Notes under the pieces: model-generated | The model's database searches: none | Seen by the model: only the letters and a program-made list of their open reading frames with translations | Told to the model about the DNA's origin: nothing | Shown: positions 6,158 to 9,901 of the stretch, piece after piece | Numbering within the stretch: the stretch's first letter is position 1 | Layout: each line of letters opens with the position of its first letter | Program-made: the position numbers and the translations under genes | From: Bacillota bacterium | GTDB taxonomy: Bacteria; Bacillota_E; Symbiobacteriia; Symbiobacteriales; Symbiobacteriaceae | Reading direction: 5' to 3' | Length of the DNA: 9,901 nucleotides | Assembly (NCBI GenBank): GCA_003242675.1 | Contig: QGVE01000104.1 | Coordinates: forward strand, 1-9,901

Positions 6158-6186
6158 TCATTCAACACCATCAGGGGGAATCCTTC
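6158..6186 (-). promoter_or_regulatory. Candidate SigH promoter of ftsA-ftsZ
   Basis: On the minus strand GAAGGATTC (6178-6186) is followed after 11 bp by GTTGAATGA (6158-6166). The SigH consensus is RnAGGAwWW, 11-12 bp, RnnGAATww, so both cores (AGGA and GAAT) and the spacing match. A start near 6150 leaves about 40 nt before the ftsA start. In B. subtilis the ftsAZ P2 promoter is SigH-dependent and raises FtsZ at the onset of sporulation. Confidence 0.6.
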
Positions 6187-6191
6187 TCCTG

Positions 6192-6220
6192 ATAATGGGT
6201 GGCCCTATAATTCTTGGGAA
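6192..6220 (-). promoter_or_regulatory. Weak candidate SigA promoter of ftsA-ftsZ
   Basis: On the minus strand TTCCCA (6215-6220, 4 of 6) and CATTAT (6192-6197, 4 of 6) are separated by 17 bp, within an AT-rich island. It would supply vegetative transcription of ftsAZ just upstream of the SigH site. TATAGG at about 6204-6209 is an alternative -10. Confidence 0.35.
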
Positions 6221-6230
6221 CGGATATGGA

Positions 6231-6269
6231 AGCGCGCAGCCAGCTCAGGAGGACGCCGGGCTGCGCGCT
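6231..6269 (-). terminator. Hairpin at the end of sbp (weak terminator or attenuator)
   Basis: AGCGCGCAGC (6231-6240) pairs with GCTGCGCGCT (6260-6269) across a 19-nt loop. The first base of the stem, read on the minus strand, is the last base of the sbp stop codon. Only TT follows, so termination may be partial. It separates the divIB-DUF881-sbp group from the ftsA promoter region. Confidence 0.5.
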
Positions 6270-6655
6270 CAGTCGTGAAGGCCGCCGTGCTGCAGGTCCT
6301 CCTCGTCCCGGTGGAGGAGCCCCCACCGCTTCAGGAGCAGCCGCCGTATGATGCCCAGGTTCTGGAACATCCGGATGCCCATCGCGACCACGCCGGCGAT
6401 GTAGAGGTTGTCCACGCCGATCCGGTCACCCAGGTAGACCAGGCCGGCGGCCAGCAGGGCGTTGGTGAAGAAGCCGGTGATGAAGATGGCGTTGTCGTAC
6501 GTCCCCTCCAGGCTCGCCCGCAGCCCGCCGAAGGCCGTGTCCAGGGCCGCCACCACCGCGATCGACAGGTACCGGGCGTAGGCGACGGGCAGCGTGAAGG
6601 GCGAAAGGATGCCGATGAGGATGCCGGCGATGAAGCCCACGATGATGATCCACAT
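6269..6655 (-). CDS. sbp: Small basic membrane protein Sbp (DUF1290)
   Basis: The product is a 128-residue integral membrane protein of the family named small basic protein (Sbp, DUF1290), which sits just upstream of ftsA in many Firmicutes and Actinobacteria; its function is not established. About four hydrophobic spans are visible (1-20, 27-45, 55-76, 84-100), with the conserved-looking segments GFIAGILIGI, DTAFGGLRA and NIxxxGFFTNALLA-like YDNAIFITGFFTNALL (53-68). A basic stretch (IRRLLLKRW, 102-110) and an acidic, His-containing tail end it. ATG 6655 lies one base after the stop of the DUF881 gene, so the two are translationally coupled. Its stop codon touches a hairpin. Confidence 0.9.
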   Translation of the reverse strand: MWIIIVGFIAGILIGILSPFTLPVAYARYLSIAVVAALDTAFGGLRASLEGTYDNAIFITGFFTNALLAAGLVYLGDRIGVDNLYIAGVVAMGIRMFQNLGIIRRLLLKRWGLLHRDEEDLQHGGLHD

Positions 6656-6656
6656 C

Positions 6657-7385
6657 TCAGGGTGCGACCTCCTCCAGGGCCGGCTGGGCGTAATTGAGCC
6701 GCAGCGATGCGGTGTACGCGGGGACCCTAACCGAGGTCTCCTTCTTCACGGTGATCTGGATGCCCCAGTACTTGAGCGACTCCACCACGCCGCCCCGCAT
6801 CATGAGCGCCCGCTCCAGCTCGTCCGGGTTGCCGATGGCGACGATGGTGAGCGGCGGCGCGGTGCGCACGCCGTTGATGGTCACGACGGGACCCGTGCAG
6901 CGGATCTCAGTCCGGCTCGTCACCCGCTGCCCGTTGATCGCGATCGCCTCGGCGCCGGCCGCCCGCAGCTCGTTGATGACCCGCAGGACATCCTCGTCGT
7001 GGATGATGAAGTTGTTGGCATTCTCCCCCGGCGTCACCGGCAGGGCCGAATCGTCCAGCACCACCGTGACCCCGGGACCCGTCAGGGGCAGCAGGCCCGC
7101 GTGGATCTGCGCCTGCTCCAGCCGCTCCGCGAGGGCCTGGTACTCGTTCTGCGTCTTGACGGAGATCAGCTGCTGCTGGCGCAGGGCCTCGACCTCCGCG
7201 GCCAGCTCGTCCCGCAGGGCCTCCGCGGCCGCGAGCTGCGCGACCAGCTCCTCCGTGCGCTGCACCGCAGCCAGGTCGGCCAGGGCGACCTGCCGCTGCA
7301 CCTTGAACTGCATCGAGAGCATGACACCCAGGACGACCCCGACCAGGGCTGTCGCCCAGGGAACCTTTCTGACCTGTGCGGACAT
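6657..7385 (-). CDS. DUF881 family membrane protein (YlxW/YlxX-like)
   Basis: This is a 242-residue DUF881 protein. It has one N-terminal transmembrane helix (about 10-27), then a long Ala/Glu/Leu/Gln-rich coiled coil (about 33-95), then the DUF881 domain (about 97-235) with LTGPGVTVVLDDS (101-113), NNFIIHDEDVLRVINELRAAGAEAIAINGQRV (124-155; key residues D130, N138, N151) and CTGPVVTINGVR. It should sit with its domain outside the membrane. The family lies next to divIB and sbp in the Firmicute division cluster; its molecular role is unknown. B. subtilis has two such genes in a row (ylxW, ylxX), this locus one. ATG 7385 is used, with GGTGAGG just upstream, 16 nt after divIB; the longer in-frame extension to 7547 overlaps divIB and is rejected. 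Confidence 0.88.
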   Translation of the reverse strand: MSAQVRKVPWATALVGVVLGVMLSMQFKVQRQVALADLAAVQRTEELVAQLAAAEALRDELAAEVEALRQQQLISVKTQNEYQALAERLEQAQIHAGLLPLTGPGVTVVLDDSALPVTPGENANNFIIHDEDVLRVINELRAAGAEAIAINGQRVTSRTEIRCTGPVVTINGVRTAPPLTIVAIGNPDELERALMMRGGVVESLKYWGIQITVKKETSVRVPAYTASLRLNYAQPALEEVAP

Positions 7386-7401
7386 GGCCTCACCCCCCGC
7401 A

Positions 7402-8181
7402 TTACTGGCAGCCCTGAGCCAGCACCTTGCCAAAGACCCGGAGGTCGATCTGGCACCGCGCGCGGGCCGGCGCGGGCACCCGCTCGAGCTGGTCCAGCAG
7501 GCCCCGGAGCTGCGTCCGGATGTGCTCCTCCCGCAGCGCGGCGTCATCGGGCAGGACGCCCACCTCCACCGTCGTGCCGCCGGTGAGGTAGAGCCGCAGG
7601 TAGCGGTCCGCGCGGACGTGCACCTCGGAGAGCTGCTCCAGGAGCGGCTCGCCGGTCCACCAGAGCAGGGTCAGCGCGTCCTTCAGCCCGAGGTCGTCCA
7701 GCACGTCGCCGCGCAGGGCGCGGTCCACGGAGACCCCGCTGATCACCGGCAGCCGCTCCCCCTCTTCCAGCAGCCGCTGTCCCAGCACCCGCCCGTCCTT
7801 GTCCAGGATCAGGTAGAAGCGGCCGTGGTACTGCAAGAGGGCCAGCGGCTCCCGCTCCGTGATGGCGATGACCAGCGCATTGCCGCGCCAGGTGACCTGC
7901 GCCGACTCCACCCAGGGATCCGCCAGGAGCCGCTGGCGGACCCGCTCGGCGGTGACCTCCCACCGCAGGTCGCCCGGCATGACGCCCGCGATCGCCAGCA
8001 CCTCGGCCTGGCTCAGCCGCTGGTTCCCGGCGACCTGGACCCGCTCCAGCCGGAAGAGGGCCGATCGGTAGGTGGCGAACAGGCAGATGCCCAGGAGCAC
8101 CGCGAGGGCCAGGGCAAAGCCCCAGCGGCTGCGCGGCCGCACCGTGCCTTTCCCCGTCAGCGGCTCTGCGCGCGTCGTCAC
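7402..8181 (-). CDS. divIB: Cell division protein DivIB/FtsQ
   Basis: DivIB (FtsQ) is a bitopic division protein that forms a complex with FtsL and DivIC and regulates septal wall synthesis. The 259-residue product has a basic cytoplasmic N-terminus, one transmembrane helix (about 20-38), a POTRA domain (about 43-111, FRLERVQVAGNQRLSQAEV through VIAITEREPLALL) and the FtsQ/DivIB beta domain (about 114-250, FYLILDKDGRVLG, LPVISG, LRLYLTGGTTVEVG). GTG 8181 is taken as start, with GAGGAGGGG about 10 nt upstream. It is followed after 16 nt by the DUF881 gene. The usual upstream neighbours in Firmicutes (murB, murG, murA) are absent; instead a lipid-kinase gene lies 79 nt upstream. Confidence 0.92.
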   Translation of the reverse strand: MTTRAEPLTGKGTVRPRSRWGFALALAVLLGICLFATYRSALFRLERVQVAGNQRLSQAEVLAIAGVMPGDLRWEVTAERVRQRLLADPWVESAQVTWRGNALVIAITEREPLALLQYHGRFYLILDKDGRVLGQRLLEEGERLPVISGVSVDRALRGDVLDDLGLKDALTLLWWTGEPLLEQLSEVHVRADRYLRLYLTGGTTVEVGVLPDDAALREEHIRTQLRGLLDQLERVPAPARARCQIDLRVFGKVLAQGCQ

Positions 8182-8203
8182 CCCGTCACCGCCCCTCCTC
8201 GCG

Positions 8204-8209
8204 ATTATA
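8204..8209 (-). promoter_or_regulatory. Candidate -10 box immediately before divIB
   Basis: An exact TATAAT lies on the minus strand in GC-rich surroundings, 22 nt before the divIB start. No convincing -35 box is found 16-18 bp upstream. Transcripts starting 6-8 nt downstream would have a very short leader that begins at the ribosome site. Confidence 0.35.
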
Positions 8210-8245
8210 CTGCAGGGCCGTACGCCGCCGACCCCTTCAGATTCT

Positions 8246-8254
8246 GTTATATCA
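8246..8254 (-). promoter_or_regulatory. Candidate extended -10 promoter of divIB
   Basis: TGATATAAC on the minus strand matches an extended -10 element (TGnTATAAT) with one mismatch. It starts 6 nt after the stop of the lipid-kinase gene. The -35 position (CGGTAA) is poor, which extended -10 promoters tolerate. A start near 8239 gives a leader of about 58 nt. Confidence 0.38.
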
Positions 8255-8260
8255 TCACAT

Positions 8261-9136
8261 TTAAGGTATTACCGCGTTCAGCGCGCCCGGAACGATCTCA
8301 AAGGTCACCGGCAGGCGGCCGACCACCTCGCCGTCCAGCTGGAAGACCACGCGCTCCGGCGAATCGGCCGTGACCCGCCGCCCCCGCGTCATCCGCACCT
8401 TCGGGTGGCCGACGTGCCGGCCGCTGTAGATCAGCGAGACGATCCGGAGCAGCTCCAGCCGCCCGAGGTTCTCTCCCCAGGCGATCTCGAAGAGGCTGTC
8501 AGCGGGATCGGCGTCCGGGAAGATCTTCATGCCGCCGCCGAAGTAGCGGCCGATGCCCACCTCCAGCAGCAGCACGCGCTCCAGGCGGCGCCTCTCGCCG
8601 TCGATCTCCACGTCCAGCGGCACACCGGTGAAGTGAAAGAGGGTGTCGAACACCCCCCGCAGGTAGCTGAGCTTGGGGAACCGCTTGCCGTAGCGGTCCA
8701 CGCGCACGCACACCTCGGCGTCGAAGCCGAAGCCGGCCGCATTGAAGAAGTAGCGGTAGCCGCGGGCGAGCCCCACGTCCAGCCGGGCGACCCGCCCCTC
8801 GAAGGCCAGCCGGCAACCCTCGGCCGCGTCGGTCGGGACGCCGGTGGTGCGCACCCAGTCGTTGCCCCTGCCCGCGGCGATGACGGCCAGGGCGGCATCC
8901 GTGCCCACCAGCCCGTTGCCCACCTCGTTGAGCGTCCCGTCGCCGCCCAGGGAGACCACCCGGTCGTACCCTTCCTGCACGGCCAGGCGGGCGAGTTCGA
9001 TGGCGTGTCCGGGACGCTCGGTGAACTTGACGCCGTACTCGCCCAGCCGGGCGGCCAGCGGCTCGATCTGTTTCCAGCAGGCCAGCGCCTGCCCGCGCCC
9101 GGCGATGGGGTTGACGATGAAGCACACGCGGGGCAT
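8261..9136 (-). CDS. Diacylglycerol/lipid kinase family protein (YegS/BmrU type)
   Basis: The 291-residue product belongs to the diacylglycerol kinase catalytic family, which transfers phosphate from a nucleotide to a lipid hydroxyl at the membrane face. The N-terminal domain has FIVNPIAGRG (6-15), then the nucleotide-binding VVSLGGDGTLNEVGNGL (60-76), then AAGRGNDWVRT (87-97), which replaces the more common GTGNDFAR form. The C-terminal beta domain includes FNAAGFGFDAEV (131-142), GGGMKIFPDADPADSLFEI (200-218) and QLDGE (266-270), the usual late family motif. ATG 9136 has an excellent GGAGGTGA site 5 nt upstream. No clear promoter was found in the 170-nt gap between it and the formamidase terminator. 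Which lipid it phosphorylates cannot be read from the sequence; phosphatidylglycerol recycling (DgkB-like) is possible but unproven. Confidence 0.88.
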   Translation of the reverse strand: MPRVCFIVNPIAGRGQALACWKQIEPLAARLGEYGVKFTERPGHAIELARLAVQEGYDRVVSLGGDGTLNEVGNGLVGTDAALAVIAAGRGNDWVRTTGVPTDAAEGCRLAFEGRVARLDVGLARGYRYFFNAAGFGFDAEVCVRVDRYGKRFPKLSYLRGVFDTLFHFTGVPLDVEIDGERRRLERVLLLEVGIGRYFGGGMKIFPDADPADSLFEIAWGENLGRLELLRIVSLIYSGRHVGHPKVRMTRGRRVTADSPERVVFQLDGEVVGRLPVTFEIVPGALNAVIP

Positions 9137-9308
9137 GGCCGTCACCTCCGTGGCACACGGGTCGCAGTAAGTCTTCCCTTCGGTTGTGGCATTTTCCTGC
9201 ACAGGGCCGGGCTGGCCGCAGCCCTGGCGGGTGAACCGCGGGCCGGACGAAACCGCAGCGCCGGAGAACGTGCTGCCCCGCGCGGCGGTGCCCGGGAGCA
9301 CGGCACAG

Positions 9309-9347
9309 AAAAAAGCGCGGGCCCTGCGGTCGATGCAGGACCCGCGC
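9309..9347 (-). terminator. Intrinsic terminator after the formamidase gene
   Basis: A 13-bp stem with one mismatch (9315-9327 with 9335-9347) and a 7-nt loop is followed on the minus strand by TTTTTT (9309-9314). It lies 16 nt past the formamidase stop codon and is the strongest terminator in the window. It insulates the formamidase unit from the lipid-kinase and division genes. Confidence 0.88.
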
Positions 9348-9363
9348 ACGGCGCAGACCCGCG

Positions 9364-9901
9364 CTACCGATCCTCCCACCGGGCCGTGGGCACCTGGCCG
9401 CCGCTCACCACCTTCACCGGCCCGTCCTTCCGCGGCCGGATGTCGAAGTCGAAGATCTCCGTCGGCAGCCAGAGCGTGCAGCAGGCGTTGGGAATGTCGA
9501 CGATGGCGCTGATGCGCCCTTCGATCGGGGCGGTCCCCAGGATCATGTACGCCTGCTCGCCGGTGTAGCCGAAGCTCTTCAGATAGTTGATCGCCTCCAG
9601 GCACGCCCGCCGGTACGCCACGTGCGCATCCAGGTAGTGCTGCCGGCCCTCCTCGTCCACCGAATAGCCCTCGAACACGATGTAGCTCGTAAAGCGCGGC
9701 TCGGTGAAGCTGGGCTGGAAGATGGCGTGCTGCAGGTTGTACTTGTTCATGCCGTCCTTGATCAGGTCGACGCACATGGTGATGTAGCCCGGCATCTCGA
9801 TGGCGCCGCAGAAGGTGATCTCCCCGTCGCCCTGGCTGTAGTGCAGGTCGCCCACCGTCAGCTTGGCGCCCTTCACGTAGACGGGCAGGAAGGCGCGAGC
9901 G
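9364..9901 (-). CDS. fmdA: Formamidase/acetamidase family protein, 5' end beyond window
   Basis: This is the C-terminal part (178 residues) of an amidase of the FmdA/AmdA family, which hydrolyses formamide or small amides to ammonia and a carboxylate in the cytoplasm. The frame is open to the right edge. The family motif GDLHYSQGDGEI (17-28 of the fragment) with CGAIEMPGY follows at once, and the segment near the end VDIPNACCTLWLPTEIFDFDI matches the longer formamidase subfamily better than the short acetamidases. The gene ends in TAG at 9364-9366 and is followed by a strong terminator. It is a separate transcription unit with no evident link to division or sporulation. The choice between formamide and acetamide as substrate is uncertain, so the symbol is tentative. 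Confidence 0.88.
   Translation of the reverse strand, partial: ARAFLPVYVKGAKLTVGDLHYSQGDGEITFCGAIEMPGYITMCVDLIKDGMNKYNLQHAIFQPSFTEPRFTSYIVFEGYSVDEEGRQHYLDAHVAYRRACLEAINYLKSFGYTGEQAYMILGTAPIEGRISAIVDIPNACCTLWLPTEIFDFDIRPRKDGPVKVVSGGQVPTARWEDR

Noticed and set aside
6657..7547. DUF881 gene extended to 7547
   Set aside because: The added 54 residues lie within divIB in another frame; the membrane helix and conserved part begin after ATG 7385.
9203..9235. GC-rich inverted repeat (GGGCTG, 4-nt loop, CAGCCC) in the gap before the lipid kinase
   Set aside because: No T-run on either strand, short stem, and such pairs are common by chance at this GC content; no riboswitch core recognised.
8072..9568. 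Long plus-strand open frame of 498 codons
   Set aside because: It lies antisense to the lipid kinase and formamidase genes, has low-complexity His/Gln/Ala/Pro composition and no family motif; long antisense frames are expected at this GC content.
8261..9775. Lipid kinase extended at its N-terminus to 9775
   Set aside because: The extension runs through the formamidase gene in another frame and across a strong terminator; the family begins at MPRVCFIVNP with an excellent ribosome site at ATG 9136.
1..9901. tRNA, rRNA, CRISPR, insertion sequence or defence genes
   Set aside because: None found on reading both strands; no spaced repeat arrays, transposase motifs or target duplications are visible.

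Overview
The window reads as a GC-rich, endospore-forming Firmicute. The evidence is an ftsA-ftsZ / spoIIG type gene order (divIB, DUF881, sbp, ftsA, ftsZ, spoIIGA, sigE, sigG, spoIIR) combined with roughly two-thirds or more G+C, strong G/C third-position bias and frequent GTG/TTG starts. A Symbiobacterium-like clostridial lineage fits best, but that assignment is inference from composition and gene content, not a database match.

Every gene lies on the minus strand, so transcription runs from high to low coordinates. At the right edge is the C-terminal part of a formamidase/acetamidase (9364-9901), closed by a strong intrinsic terminator. A lipid/diacylglycerol kinase-family gene follows (8261-9136). 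A short gap with candidate promoters leads into divIB (ftsQ), a DUF881 protein and the small basic membrane protein Sbp, all tightly packed. A hairpin then separates them from ftsA-ftsZ, which is preceded by a convincing SigH-type promoter and a weaker SigA-type promoter. ftsZ ends at an 11-bp hairpin terminator.

The left third is the developmental part. spoIIGA (membrane aspartic protease) overlaps sigE (pro-sigma-E, its substrate). sigG (late forespore sigma factor) and spoIIR (forespore signal that activates SpoIIGA; its C-terminus runs off the left edge) follow. Promoter-like sequences fit the known programme: a long-spacer promoter with a Spo0A box before spoIIGA, and near-identically spaced SigF/SigG-type promoters before sigG and spoIIR. 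The locus therefore holds the signal, the protease and the substrate that couple forespore to mother cell, next to the division genes that build the septum between them.

I see no new defence, mobile or biosynthetic system. The points most worth a second look are the linkage of spoIIR to spoIIG-sigG, a 45-bp patch of about 29% GC inside sigE at the region homologous to the skin-element insertion site of sigK, the set of sporulation promoters, and the long Ala/Pro-rich, Cys-containing tail of SpoIIR. No tRNA, rRNA, CRISPR array or insertion sequence was seen.
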